DNA of 64,000 nt, from positions 248,001-312,000 of the forward strand of contig NZ_AQQS01000001.1 of the NCBI RefSeq assembly GCF_002088275.1, written 5' to 3'. Positions 25,477 to 34,613 of the stretch are shown in pieces. A program made the position numbers and the translations under genes. Numbering within the stretch: the first letter of the stretch is position 1; every line of letters begins with the position of its first letter. The notes under the pieces were generated by a model. The model saw only the letters and a program-made list of their open reading frames with translations. It did no database searches and was not told the origin of the DNA. The DNA comes from Aurantimonas sp. 22II-16-19i. GTDB lineage: Bacteria > Pseudomonadota > Alphaproteobacteria > Rhizobiales > Rhizobiaceae.

Positions 25477-26748
25477 ATGCCCATGTCGCAGCTCCGCACG
25501 ACGCCCTATTGGTGGGACACCGCCCCGCCGCCGCCGACGGAGCGCCCCGCGGCCGTGCCGAAGAGGGCCGACGTCGTCGTCATCGGCTCCGGCTATACCG
25601 GCTGCCACGCGGCGCTGGTCCTCGCGCGGGCCGGCCGCAGCGTCGTGATGCTCGACAAGGGCCGCATCGGCGAAGGCTGCTCCACCCGCAATGGCGGCCA
25701 GGTCAGCCATTCCATCAAGCCCGGCTTCGACACGCTCGCCCGCCGCCACGGCCCCGACACCGCCAAAGCGATCCGCGCCGAGGGCGTCGCCTCGCGGGCC
25801 TTCGTCGAGCGCTTCGTCACGGAAGAAGGGATCGCCTGCGATTTTCGGGCCTGTGGCCGGTTCCACGCCGCCGCCAGCCCCCGCGCCTTCGCCGCCCTCG
25901 CAAAGCTCGCCGACGGCGACCGCATCATCCTCGTGCCGCGTGACAGGCAGCGCGAGGAACTCGGCACCGACTGGTATCACGGCGGCGCCGTCTTCCACGA
26001 TCACGCCTCGCTCGATCCCGGCTTCTACCATGCCGGCCTCGTCGAGCGCCTCGATGCCGCAGGCGTCGTTTTCGCCCCGCAGTGCCCGGCAGTGGCGCTC
26101 GACGAACGGCCGGACGGCGTCACCGTGACGACGCCCCTCGGCCCGATCGAAGCCCGCGACGTCATGCTCGCCACCAACGGCTATTCGGGGGCGCTCTCCC
26201 CCTGGCACCAGAGCCGGATCGTGCCGATCGGCAGCTACATCATCGCCACCGAGGCGCTCGACCCGGCGCTGGTGACACGGCTCTTCCCCACCGGGCGCAT
26301 CGCCTCCGACAGCCGCCGGGTGGTCTACTATTATCGCCCCTCGCCCGACGGCCGGCGGGTGATCTTCGGCGGCCGGGTCAGCGCCGGCGAGACCGATCCG
26401 CAGAGCGCCGCGCGGCGGCTGCGGGACGTGATGGTCCAGCTGTTTCCCGAACTCGGGCCGGCTGCCATCAGCCATTCCTGGATGGGCTTCGTCGGCTACA
26501 GCTTCGACGCCCTCGCCCATACCGGCGCGCGGGGCCGCATCCATCATGCGATGGGCTATTGCGGTTCGGGCGTCGGCATGGCCTCCTATCTCGGCCACAA
26601 GGCGGGGCTGCGCATCCTCGGCAGGCCCGAAGGAGAGACGGCCCTGACGACACCCGGATTCCCCACCCGGCCGCTCTACCGGGGCCGCCCCTGGTTCCTG
26701 CCCGCGGCCGTCGAGACCTATCGGCTGCTCGACCGGGTCGGCCTGTGA
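25477..26748 (+). CDS. FAD-dependent amine oxidoreductase (DAO family, PuuB-like)
   Basis: D-amino acid oxidase-type flavoprotein, 423 residues. The FAD-binding fold is ADVVVIGSGYTGCHAALVLARAGRSVVMLDKGRIGEGCSTRNGGQVSHSIKPG; this GxGYTG and STRNGGQ combination is typical of the gamma-glutamylputrescine oxidase/PuuB group. The second motif is WMGFVGYSFDALAHTG and the C-terminal GYCGSGVGMASYLG. The N-terminal RTTPYWWDTAPPP also fits this group. The ATG directly follows the TAG stop of the aldehyde dehydrogenase. Probable reaction: oxidative deamination of the imported amine to an aldehyde. Confidence 0.9.
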   Translation: MPMSQLRTTPYWWDTAPPPPTERPAAVPKRADVVVIGSGYTGCHAALVLARAGRSVVMLDKGRIGEGCSTRNGGQVSHSIKPGFDTLARRHGPDTAKAIRAEGVASRAFVERFVTEEGIACDFRACGRFHAAASPRAFAALAKLADGDRIILVPRDRQREELGTDWYHGGAVFHDHASLDPGFYHAGLVERLDAAGVVFAPQCPAVALDERPDGVTVTTPLGPIEARDVMLATNGYSGALSPWHQSRIVPIGSYIIATEALDPALVTRLFPTGRIASDSRRVVYYYRPSPDGRRVIFGGRVSAGETDPQSAARRLRDVMVQLFPELGPAAISHSWMGFVGYSFDALAHTGARGRIHHAMGYCGSGVGMASYLGHKAGLRILGRPEGETALTTPGFPTRPLYRGRPWFLPAAVETYRLLDRVGL

Positions 26749-26758
26749 GGCCGGGACC

Positions 26759-26783
26759 ATGACGCAAGGCCGATGACGCAAGG
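26759..26783. repeat. tandem 11-bp direct repeat upstream of the potD-like gene
   Basis: The sequence atgacgcaagg occurs at 26759-26769 and 26773-26783, a 14-base period, in the 158-base gap between the amine oxidase and the binding-protein gene. It could be a direct-repeat operator. Confidence 0.4.
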
Positions 26784-26906
26784 ATTGGATTGCCAGAACG
26801 CCGGAAATGGCTCTTTCTGGAAGACGAAATGACGGTTTCACTTCCCGATCGGCCGGACCGGCCAGACATCCGCATCGCCATCCCCATCAACCCTAGGAGA
26901 GAGATC

Positions 26907-27974
26907 ATGGCATTGACGTTACGCGTTGTTCTTGCCGCTTCGGCACTGGCGTTCACGATCGGCGGCGCCGAGGCGGAAACGCTCCGGCTGCTCACCTGGG
27001 GCGGCTATGCGCCCGAGGAGCTGGTCAAGAAGTTCGAGGCCGAAAACCCCGACATCGACGTCGAGGTGACCCTGTCCAACAACGAGGAGATGATCGCCAA
27101 GCTGCGCGCCACCGGCGGCACCGGCTACGATCTCGCCCAGCCGAGCCACGACCGGATCTTCGCCGCCCAGAAGGAATACCGGATCTACAAGCCGCTCGAC
27201 CTGTCGAAGATCGACACGGCTTCGATGACGCCGAACCTGCTCGAAGGCGTCAAGGAGAACGCCACCATCGACGGCGAGGTCTACGCCGTGCCGCACCAGT
27301 GGGGCACCTCCGGCGTCATGGCCAACATGAAGGAGACCTCGGACGTCACCGGCTTCGGCGATCTCTGCGACGAGAAATACAAGGGCCGCACCTCGATGCG
27401 GCTGCGCCGCACGATCCTCCTCGGCACCGCCTTCTCCATGGGCATGAACCCGTTCGAGCTCTATGCCGACAAGGCCGCCTATCAGGACATGCTCGACAAG
27501 GTCACCCAGAAGCTGATCGACTGCAAGCCGATCGTGAAGACCTACTGGACCGGCGGCGACGACCTCTCGGCGCTGATGCTGTCGGGCGAGGTGGTGGTCG
27601 CGGAGACCTGGGATTCCACCGCCTACAAGATCTACAACGAGAACTCCGACATCGTCTTCGTGCCGCCGAAGACCGGCGCTCTCGCCTGGATCGACACCTT
27701 CACCATCCCGCGCGGCGGCGAGGCGGACGATGCCGCCTACAAGTGGATCAACTTCGTCCTGAAGCCTGAGAACGTGAAGATCATGTCGGCCTCGACCGGC
27801 GCCATCGCGGCCGTGCCGAACGGCATCGAGCTCTTGCCCGAGGACAAGCAGAAGGCGGTGAAGGCGGCCTTCACCCAGGCCGATCTCGACAATCTGAAGT
27901 TCTTCGCGAACATCCCCCCGGGCCTCGAGGATATGGAAGGCATCGCGCTGGAGCGGATCAAGGCGGCGCAGTAA
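26907..27974 (+). CDS. spermidine/putrescine-type ABC transporter substrate-binding protein (PotD-like)
   Basis: Periplasmic binding protein, 355 residues. The signal peptide MALTLRVVLAASALAFTIGGAEA is followed by ETLRLLTWGGYAPEELVKKFEAENPDIDVEVTLSNNEEMIAKLRA, the standard PotD/PotF opening. The middle has GEVYAVPHQWGTSGVMANM and TYWTGGDDLSALMLSGEVVVAETWDSTAYK. The start at 26907 has AGGAGAG nearby; the in-frame ATG at 26790 is rejected because it would bury the signal peptide. Ligand not determinable: a polyamine, a betaine or another cationic amine. Binding component for the three following genes. Confidence 0.92.
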   Translation: MALTLRVVLAASALAFTIGGAEAETLRLLTWGGYAPEELVKKFEAENPDIDVEVTLSNNEEMIAKLRATGGTGYDLAQPSHDRIFAAQKEYRIYKPLDLSKIDTASMTPNLLEGVKENATIDGEVYAVPHQWGTSGVMANMKETSDVTGFGDLCDEKYKGRTSMRLRRTILLGTAFSMGMNPFELYADKAAYQDMLDKVTQKLIDCKPIVKTYWTGGDDLSALMLSGEVVVAETWDSTAYKIYNENSDIVFVPPKTGALAWIDTFTIPRGGEADDAAYKWINFVLKPENVKIMSASTGAIAAVPNGIELLPEDKQKAVKAAFTQADLDNLKFFANIPPGLEDMEGIALERIKAAQ

Positions 27975-28083
27975 AGCGCGGGCGCCCGACGATCCTCCGC
28001 AACTGACACGCGCCGGGGCGAGCAGCCTCGCCCCGGCCGAAGCGCCCATCTCTCAAGCGCCCATCTTTCATCGGAACTTGCGA

Positions 28084-29157
28084 ATGTATGATCTGAGCTG
28101 CGACCGCGTGACAAAAGCCTTCGGCAAGTTCGTCGCCGTCGACCAGGTCTCCCTCGACATCCCCTCCGGCTCGTTCTTCTCGATCCTCGGCCCGTCCGGC
28201 TGCGGCAAGACCACCCTGATGCGGATGATCGCCGGCTTCGAGACGCCGTCGGCCGGCGACATCCAGATCAAGGGCGAGAGCGTCCTCGCCCTGCCGCCGA
28301 ACAAGCGCAACGTGAAGATGGTGTTCCAGCACCTCGCCCTCTTCCCGATGATGAATGTCGGCGAGAACATCGCCTACGGCCTTCAGTGCCGCGGCGAGAA
28401 GAAGGCGGACATCCCCGCCAAGGTCCGGCGCGTGTTGGAGCGGGTCGGCCTGCCGGGCGTCGAAGAGAAGCAGATCGGCCAGCTTTCCGGCGGCCAGAAG
28501 CAGCGCATCGCGATTGCCCGCTGCATGGTGCTGGAGCCCGACGTCCTCCTCCTCGACGAGCCGCTCGGCGCCCTCGACCTGAAGCTGCGCGAGCACATGA
28601 AGATCGAGTTGAAGCAGCTGCAGCACCAGTTCGAGACGACCTTCCTCTACATCACCCACGACCAGTCCGAGGCGCTGGTGATGTCCGACCGGGTGGCGGT
28701 GATGAATGCCGGCCGCTTCGAGCAGATCGGCACGCCGCGCGAGCTTTATGACGATCCGGTCTCGGGCTTCGTCGCCGGCTTCGTCGGCGACGCCAACATC
28801 CTTGCCGGCAAGGTGGCCGAGATCCGCGGCGACGAGGTGCTCGTCGAGCTCGACGGCGGCGGCGGCCGGATCGCCGCGCGCCGCTCGGACGAAAGCGCCG
28901 TCGGCAGCGCGGTCGAGGTGTTCGTCCGTCCCGAGGCGATGCGCATCGACGAGGCGACGGCCGGGGCGAGCCTTGCCGGCACTGTCGACAGCCTGCTCTT
29001 CAACGGCGCCAATTCCCGCATCCTCGTGAAGGCACGCAACGGCCAGCTGATCGAGGTGGCCGATCCCGGCCAGAGCGGCTCGCTCGCGCCCGGCGCCGCC
29101 GTCACGCTGACCTTCGAGACGCGGCGCGCCCGTGCCTTTGCGCGGAGGGCCGGCTGA
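28084..29157 (+). CDS. polyamine-type ABC transporter ATP-binding protein (PotA-like)
   Basis: ATPase of the PotA/PotG family, 357 residues. Walker A GPSGCGKTTLMRM (about residues 37-49), Q-loop MVFQHLALFPMMNVGENIAYG, signature LSGGQKQRIAIARC, Walker B VLLLDEPLGALDLKLRE and switch His YITHDQSEAL are intact. The C-terminal 120 residues form the TOBE regulatory domain. Start placed at ATG 28084 (MYDLSCDRVTKAFGKF); a TTG at 28078 is in frame two codons earlier. Ends on the same base where the first permease gene starts. Confidence 0.93.
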   Translation: MYDLSCDRVTKAFGKFVAVDQVSLDIPSGSFFSILGPSGCGKTTLMRMIAGFETPSAGDIQIKGESVLALPPNKRNVKMVFQHLALFPMMNVGENIAYGLQCRGEKKADIPAKVRRVLERVGLPGVEEKQIGQLSGGQKQRIAIARCMVLEPDVLLLDEPLGALDLKLREHMKIELKQLQHQFETTFLYITHDQSEALVMSDRVAVMNAGRFEQIGTPRELYDDPVSGFVAGFVGDANILAGKVAEIRGDEVLVELDGGGGRIAARRSDESAVGSAVEVFVRPEAMRIDEATAGASLAGTVDSLLFNGANSRILVKARNGQLIEVADPGQSGSLAPGAAVTLTFETRRARAFARRAG

Positions 29158-30023
29158 TGGGGCGCGATGCCGGCAGGCTCTCGCTGATCCTCCTGATGAC
29201 GCCGTTCCTCCTGTGGATCGGCCTCCTGATCATCCTGCCCCAGCTCGGCATCGGCTACGTCTCGCTGCGCGAGAAGATCAGCTACGACGAGTTCAGCTTC
29301 GGCCTGAAGAACTACGTCGACTTCATCTCCGAGCCGGTCTATCGCAACACCCTGTTCCGCACCGCCTGGATGTCGATCCTGGTGACCATCCTGGCGCTGA
29401 TCGTCGGCTTTCCGGTCGCCTATTACATCGCCAAGATCGCCCGGCAGAAGAGCCGCGCGGCGCTGTTCCTGATGTGCCTCATCCCGCTCTGGGTGTCGGA
29501 TCTGGTGCGCGCCTATGGCTGGATCGTGCTGCTGCGCGAGACCGGCGTCATCTCCTCGGCCCTGGTCGATCTCGGCATCATCAACCAGCCCGTCGAGATG
29601 CTCTACAACGACGCCACCGTCGTCATGGGCCTCGTCTACACCGTCGTCCTGTTCATGATCGTGCCGCTCACCTCGACCCTGCAGGGCATGGACGACGCCC
29701 TGCTCGAGGCCGGCTACAATCTCGGCGGCAGCCGCTTCACCGTGTTCCGGCGGATCATCGTGCCCTATGCCATGCCGGGCATCGTGTCGGGCTGCATCAT
29801 CACCTTCATGCTGACGGCCGGCAGCTACCTGACGCCGGTGCTGCTCGGCGGCAAGAATTCCAGCTGGTTCACCGAGCAGATCTACAACCAGTTCATCACC
29901 CGCTACAACTGGGAGGCGGGCGCGACCTTCGGCGTGACACTCCTGGTGTTCACCTCCTTCGTCGTCTGGCTCGGGCTGAAGCTCACCGGCCAGAGTCTCG
30001 CGACCACCGTGGCGAAGGACTGA
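29157..30023 (+). CDS. polyamine-type ABC transporter permease (PotB-like)
   Basis: Inner-membrane permease, 288 residues, about six helices. It has the PotB pattern: first helix LSLILLMTPFLLWIGLLIILPQLGIGYVSL, an external loop (YDEFSFGLKNYVDF), VGFPVAYYIAKIARQKSRAALFLMCLIPLWVSDLVRAYGW, and the EAA loop LLEAGYNLGGSRFTVFRRIIVPYAMPG. ATG overlaps the ATPase gene stop (TGATG). Pairs with the following permease. Confidence 0.93.
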   Translation: MGRDAGRLSLILLMTPFLLWIGLLIILPQLGIGYVSLREKISYDEFSFGLKNYVDFISEPVYRNTLFRTAWMSILVTILALIVGFPVAYYIAKIARQKSRAALFLMCLIPLWVSDLVRAYGWIVLLRETGVISSALVDLGIINQPVEMLYNDATVVMGLVYTVVLFMIVPLTSTLQGMDDALLEAGYNLGGSRFTVFRRIIVPYAMPGIVSGCIITFMLTAGSYLTPVLLGGKNSSWFTEQIYNQFITRYNWEAGATFGVTLLVFTSFVVWLGLKLTGQSLATTVAKD

Positions 30024-30027
30024 GGCA

Positions 30028-30876
30028 ATGCAGAGCTCGGCCGGCCTTCGCCTGATCTACCGCGCCTACATGGCCGCCTTCTTCCTGTTCCTCGTCGCGC
30101 CGCTGATCGCGGCGGGCGCCTTCGCCTTCAACGATTCGGTGTTTCCGTCGCTGCCCTGGAACGGCTTCACGCTGGACTGGTTCTTCTCGCCGGTGGAGCC
30201 GAAGCTCGGCCTGTTCTACGACGAGCGCCTGCTGCGGGGATTGAACAACTCGCTCTATATCGGCGTCGTCGTCGCCGCGCTGTCGGTCGCCGTCGGCACC
30301 TGCAACGCCTTCCTGTTCGAGCGGAAATCCTTTCCGTTCAAGGGCGTCGCCTACATCCTTCTGATCATCCCGCTGGTCATTCCGGGCGTCATCCTCGGCA
30401 TCTCGATCCTCGTCTTCGCCTCGATGATCGCCAACTGGGTGGATGCCGAATTCGGCCTGTTCATCACCTGGCTGCGCCCCGGCGTCCCGCTGATCGTCCT
30501 CGGCCAGTTCTCCTTCCTGACGACGATCACCTCGCTCGTCATCGCGGCGCGGCTGCAGAAGTTCGACATGGCGCTGGAGGAAGCCGCGCTCAATCTCGGC
30601 GCGAGCCGGCTGCGGGTGCTGACGACGGTCACCCTGCCCTTCCTCTATCCGGCGATGTTCTCGGCCTTCGTCGTCGCCTTCCTCGTCTCCTTCGAGAACT
30701 TCAACACGACGCTGATGCTGGTCGGCTCCGACGCGCCGCTCACCATCACCATGTATGACCGCATGGTGAAGGCCGGCTCGACGCCCGTGCTGAACGCCGT
30801 CTCGGTGGTGCTGATGCTCGGATCAGGGCTCCTGGCGCTGGCCTCGGTGGCGGTGCAGCGCGAGAAGAAGGTCTGA
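30028..30876 (+). CDS. polyamine-type ABC transporter permease (PotC-like)
   Basis: Second permease of the importer, 282 residues, about six helices. The PotC-like N-terminal half has VAPLIAAGAFAFNDSVFPSLPWNGFTLDWF; the helix pair LIIPLVIPGVILGISILVFAS follows; the EAA loop reads LEEAALNLGASRLRVLTTVTLPFLYPA. Starts 4 bases after the first permease gene. Last rightward gene of the 22.9-30.9 kb operon. Confidence 0.93.
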   Translation: MQSSAGLRLIYRAYMAAFFLFLVAPLIAAGAFAFNDSVFPSLPWNGFTLDWFFSPVEPKLGLFYDERLLRGLNNSLYIGVVVAALSVAVGTCNAFLFERKSFPFKGVAYILLIIPLVIPGVILGISILVFASMIANWVDAEFGLFITWLRPGVPLIVLGQFSFLTTITSLVIAARLQKFDMALEEAALNLGASRLRVLTTVTLPFLYPAMFSAFVVAFLVSFENFNTTLMLVGSDAPLTITMYDRMVKAGSTPVLNAVSVVLMLGSGLLALASVAVQREKKV

Positions 30877-30892
30877 CCTCCGGCGCGGTCTC

Positions 30893-30918
30893 GGCGGGGG
30901 CCGGTCCGGCCTCCCGCC
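30893..30918. terminator. GC-rich inverted repeat between convergent potC-like gene and hyuB
   Basis: ggcggg (30893-30898) pairs with cccgcc (30913-30918), and an inner ccgg-t-ccgg adds pairing. It lies in the 57-base gap between convergent genes and could end transcription from both sides. No T-run. Confidence 0.4.
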
Positions 30919-30933
30919 GCTTCGATTCGAGCC

Positions 30934-32520
30934 CTACGCCGCCCCGAAGCCGCCGCCGCCCGGCGTTTCGAGCAGCAGCCGCTGGCCGGACGGGATCGTC
31001 TGGGTGCCCTTGCCCTTCAACCTGGTTCCATCGGACAGCCTGACGGTGCCGGCGGCCCCGTCGCCGCCCCCTGCCCGGCCGCGTGGCGGGAAGTCGATGC
31101 GGTCGAAGGCCGCGAGCAGATCCATCGCCTCGCCGTCGCGGTTCTCGATCTCGATCACCTGGCCGTCGCCGCCCCGGTGGCGCCCGGCGCCGCCGGAGCC
31201 GTCCCGCAGTTCGCGCCGCCAGAAGACGATGGGCGCCGCCGCCTCCATGATCTCCACCGGCGAGCCCTTGACGCCGGAGGGAAACGCCGTCGCCGACAGC
31301 CCGGCCTTGTCGGGCCGCGCGCCGGTGCCGCCATTGGTGGTGATGGTGACGGCAAAGCCGTAGCGGCCGAGGTCGTTGCCCTTGGCCCGCCCGCGCAGCG
31401 TGACGTTCCACAGGCACGACGTGCCCTCGGCGGGGATGCGGGCCGGCAAAAGCTCCGCGAGGCAGCCGAAGACGACGTCGGGCAGCATCTGCCCGACGAT
31501 GTGGCGGGACGAGACCGCCGCCCCGCGCGGCGCATTGAGGATCGAGCCCTCCGGCGCCTCGATGGCGAAGACCGAGAGCGAGCCGGCATTGTTGGGAATG
31601 CCCGGCGCGATGGCGCAGGCGAGGCCGAAGGCGGTGTACGCCCTGGTATAGGCCAGCGGCACGTTGATGCCCTTGCGCACGACCGGCGAGGTGCCGTCGA
31701 AGTCGACGTTGATGCCATCCTTTGTCACCGTGAGCGCCGCGACGAGGTCGATCGGCGCGTCGAGCCCGTCGATCGTCATGGCATTGCGATAGACGCCCTG
31801 CGGGAGCTTGGCGACCTCGGCGAGCACGGCCCGGCGCGAGACGTCGCAGATGTGGCTTCCGAGCGCGTCGAGGCTGTCCAGCTCGAACTCGGCCATCATC
31901 TCCGACAGCCGCCGGGCGCCGATGTCGTTGCAGCCGACGAGCGAATAGACGTCGCCTTCGGTCTCGACCGGAAGCCGGGTGTTGGCCCGGATCATCGCCA
32001 TCAGCGTCTCGTTCATCTCGCCCCGGTCGCAGAGCTTCAGGAACGGGATCGACAGGCCCTCGGCGAAGACGTCGTGGCCGTCCGGCCCGAAGCCGATGCC
32101 GCCGATGTCGATCAGGTGGCTGGTGCAGGAGAACAGGCCGACGATCCGGCCCTCGTGGAAGGCGGGGGTGGTCACGACGAAGTCGTTGAGATGGCCGGTA
32201 CCGCGCCAGGGATCGTTGGTGATGTAGTGATCGCCCTCGCGCATCGTCTCGATCGGGAAGCGGTCGATGAAGTGGCGCACGGACTCGGCCATGGAGTTGA
32301 CGTGGCCCGGCGTGCCGGTGACCGCCTGGGCGAGCATGCGGCCCTCGAGGTCGAAGACGCCGGCGGACAGGTCGCCGCATTCGCGCACGATGGTCGAGAA
32401 GGCGGTGCGCAGCAGCGCCTGCGCCTGTTCCTCGACGACGGCGAGAAGCCGGTTCCACATCACCTGCATGCGGATGAGGTCGATGCCGGCGCTCTGGCCG
32501 CTCTGGTTCATGTCGGTCAT
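30934..32520 (-). CDS. hyuB: hydantoinase/oxoprolinase family protein, subunit B (HyuB-like)
   Basis: Subunit B of an ATP-dependent cyclic amide hydrolase (N-methylhydantoinase, 5-oxoprolinase or lactamase group), 528 residues, the usual length. Family segments: DLIRMQVMWNRLLAVVEEQAQALLRTAFSTIVRECGDLSAGVFD at the N-terminus, GDHYITNDPWRGTGHLNDFVVTTPAF, and the C-terminal GGGGFG. The ATG at 32520 overlaps the hyuA stop (TGATG). With HyuA it would split a ring amide at the cost of ATP. Substrate unknown; related enzymes act on hydantoins, 5-oxoproline, pyrrolidinone and longer lactams. Confidence 0.92.
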   Translation of the reverse strand: MTDMNQSGQSAGIDLIRMQVMWNRLLAVVEEQAQALLRTAFSTIVRECGDLSAGVFDLEGRMLAQAVTGTPGHVNSMAESVRHFIDRFPIETMREGDHYITNDPWRGTGHLNDFVVTTPAFHEGRIVGLFSCTSHLIDIGGIGFGPDGHDVFAEGLSIPFLKLCDRGEMNETLMAMIRANTRLPVETEGDVYSLVGCNDIGARRLSEMMAEFELDSLDALGSHICDVSRRAVLAEVAKLPQGVYRNAMTIDGLDAPIDLVAALTVTKDGINVDFDGTSPVVRKGINVPLAYTRAYTAFGLACAIAPGIPNNAGSLSVFAIEAPEGSILNAPRGAAVSSRHIVGQMLPDVVFGCLAELLPARIPAEGTSCLWNVTLRGRAKGNDLGRYGFAVTITTNGGTGARPDKAGLSATAFPSGVKGSPVEIMEAAAPIVFWRRELRDGSGGAGRHRGGDGQVIEIENRDGEAMDLLAAFDRIDFPPRGRAGGGDGAAGTVRLSDGTRLKGKGTQTIPSGQRLLLETPGGGGFGAA

Positions 32521-34613
32521 CACTCTGCCGCCTCTCGCATCGCCATCCGCCGGGTCAGGACGAGATGGCCTTCCTCATGCACCGTCACGTCGAAGCCGTC
32601 CGGCACCACCGTCGTCGTCGCCGCCTCGGTGATCACCAGCGGCCCGGCGAGCCGCGTCGTGGAGCCGAGCGCACTCCGAGCATGAACCGGAACCTCGTCG
32701 AACCGCGCCGCCTCCGGCACGAACAGCCGGCGGGGGGCGCCTGCCCCGCCGGGGCCTTCCGGGCGCGCGGCGCTGGTCGCCGGCGCGGCGGCCTGGCGGG
32801 CCGGCGTGCTGATGGCGAGCGACCAGCTCAGCGCCTCGACCGGCGCTTCCGGGATGATCCGCCCGAACAGCGCGCGATAGGCCGCCTCGAAGCGGCTCCG
32901 CAGGTCGCCCGGATCGAGCGGCCCGATCGGCAGCGCCACCGGCACCTCGTGGCCCTGGCCGACATATCTGAGATAGGAGAGCCGCGCCTCGCTCGGTCGG
33001 ACGCCGCCGGCGGCGGCCGAGACGATCGGACGTGCCACGCCGTTCATCTCGGCGAACAGCGCCTCGATCGCCTGCGGATCGAGATCGGCGAGCCGGACAT
33101 AGAGGCCGCGGACGACCTCGAAGGCGATCGGCGCATGCAGGAAACCGATCGCCGAGCCGACACCGGCATTGGCCGGGATGATCACCCGGTCGATGCCGAG
33201 CTTGGCCGCGAGGCGGCCGGCGTGCAGCGGCGCCGCGCCGCCGAAGGCGACGAGCGTGCGCGAGGCGACGTCGACGCCGTTTTCCACCGCATGGACCCGC
33301 GCGGCATTCGCCATGTTCTCGTCGACGATCTCGCTGATGCCGAAGGCGGCGGTCTCCTTCGCCAGCTTCAGCGGCGCCCCGATCGCCCTGTCGATCGCCC
33401 TGCCCGCAGCCGCCGCGTCGAGCTGCATCGTGCCGCCGGCAAAGCCGTCGGGGTCGAGCCGGCCGAGCGTCAGGTCGGCGTCGGTGACGGTCGGCTCGGT
33501 GCCGCCGCGCCCATAGGCGACCGGGCCGGGCTCGGAGCCGGCGCTGTCCGGCCCGACGGTGATGCGCCCCAGCCCGTCGAGGCGCGCGATCGAGCCGCCG
33601 CCGGCGCCGATCTCGATCATCTCGATCACCGGGATGCGCAGCGGCAGGCCGGAGCCCTTGGCGAAGCGCGACTGGCGGTCGACCTCGAAGACGCGCGCGG
33701 TCTGCGGCGTTCCGTCGTCGATCAGGCAGATCTTCGCCGTGGTCCCGCCCATGTCGAAGGAGAGGACACGGGCTTCGCCGCAGGCTTTGGCGACCTCCGC
33801 CGCGAGGATCGCCCCGCCCGCCGGGCCGGACTCGACCAGCCGCACGGGGAAGCGCCGCGCCGTCTGCAGCGTCGTCAGGCCGCCCCCCGACGTCATCAGG
33901 AGCACCGGTGCCGTAAAGCCCTCCGCCTGCAGCCGCTGTTCGAGGCGCCCGAGATAGCCTGCCATCAGCGGCTGCACATAGGCGTTGACGGCGGTCGTCA
34001 CCGTGCGCTCGTATTCGCGCGCCTCGGGCGAGACCTCGCTGGAGATCGAGATCGAGATGTCCGGCAGTGATCTGGCCAGGATGTCGCGCGCCCGCGCCTC
34101 GTGGTCGCCCCGCGCATAGGCATGGATGAAGGCGATCGCCAGCGCCTCGACCCCGGCCGCCGCGATCGCCGGCACCAGCACTTCGACCGCCGCCTCGTCC
34201 AGCGGCTTCAGGACCTCGCCGTCATAGGCGACGCGCTCGGGCACGGTGAAGCGCAGCGCTCGCGGAACCAGCGTCCGCGGCTTCTCGATGCCGAGATCGT
34301 ACTGGTCGTAGCGGTCCTCGTAGCCGATCTCGAGAACGTCGCGAAAGCCTTCTGTCGCGACGAGCGCCGTCTTGGCGCCCTTGCGCTCGATGATGGCATT
34401 GGTCGCCAGCGTCGTGCCGTGCAGCACGAGGCCGACGTCAGCGGGCATGAGCCCATGGGCGGCAAGGAGCCGCATGACGCCGTCGATCACCCCCTCTTCC
34501 GGCGCCTTGTGCGTCGTCAGCACCTTGGTGGCGCCGATCGCGCCCGCTCCCGTGTCGAGCGCGACGTCGGTGAATGTCCCGCCGATGTCGATCGCCAGCC
34601 GCGCATTTGCCAT
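32520..34613 (-). CDS. hyuA: hydantoinase/oxoprolinase family protein, subunit A (HyuA-like)
   Basis: Subunit A of the ATP-dependent ring-opening enzyme, 697 residues. It belongs to the actin/ASKHA ATPase fold: phosphate-1 motif RLAIDIGGTFTDVALD (residues 4-19), HGTTLATNAIIERKGAKTALVATEGFRDVLEIGYEDRYDQYDLGIEKP near 65-112, SFDMGGTTAKICLI (phosphate-2) and AFGGAAPLHAGRLAAKLGI near the C-terminal half. The C-terminal acetophenone carboxylase-like region completes the family layout. Cotranscribed with hyuB, convergent with the potABCD-like operon and divergent from the TRAP genes, so it may serve either neighbouring pathway. Confidence 0.93.
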   Translation of the reverse strand: MANARLAIDIGGTFTDVALDTGAGAIGATKVLTTHKAPEEGVIDGVMRLLAAHGLMPADVGLVLHGTTLATNAIIERKGAKTALVATEGFRDVLEIGYEDRYDQYDLGIEKPRTLVPRALRFTVPERVAYDGEVLKPLDEAAVEVLVPAIAAAGVEALAIAFIHAYARGDHEARARDILARSLPDISISISSEVSPEAREYERTVTTAVNAYVQPLMAGYLGRLEQRLQAEGFTAPVLLMTSGGGLTTLQTARRFPVRLVESGPAGGAILAAEVAKACGEARVLSFDMGGTTAKICLIDDGTPQTARVFEVDRQSRFAKGSGLPLRIPVIEMIEIGAGGGSIARLDGLGRITVGPDSAGSEPGPVAYGRGGTEPTVTDADLTLGRLDPDGFAGGTMQLDAAAAGRAIDRAIGAPLKLAKETAAFGISEIVDENMANAARVHAVENGVDVASRTLVAFGGAAPLHAGRLAAKLGIDRVIIPANAGVGSAIGFLHAPIAFEVVRGLYVRLADLDPQAIEALFAEMNGVARPIVSAAAGGVRPSEARLSYLRYVGQGHEVPVALPIGPLDPGDLRSRFEAAYRALFGRIIPEAPVEALSWSLAISTPARQAAAPATSAARPEGPGGAGAPRRLFVPEAARFDEVPVHARSALGSTTRLAGPLVITEAATTTVVPDGFDVTVHEEGHLVLTRRMAMREAAE

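Noticed and set aside
23962-26841. 959-residue antisense open frame opposite the aldehyde dehydrogenase and amine oxidase genes
   Set aside because: No recognisable domain, and the plus-strand genes show all catalytic motifs. High GC makes long antisense frames common here.
30934-32458. Alternative minus-strand frame through hyuB
   Set aside because: Arg/Pro-rich translation without motifs; the HyuB frame has the family N-terminus and full length.
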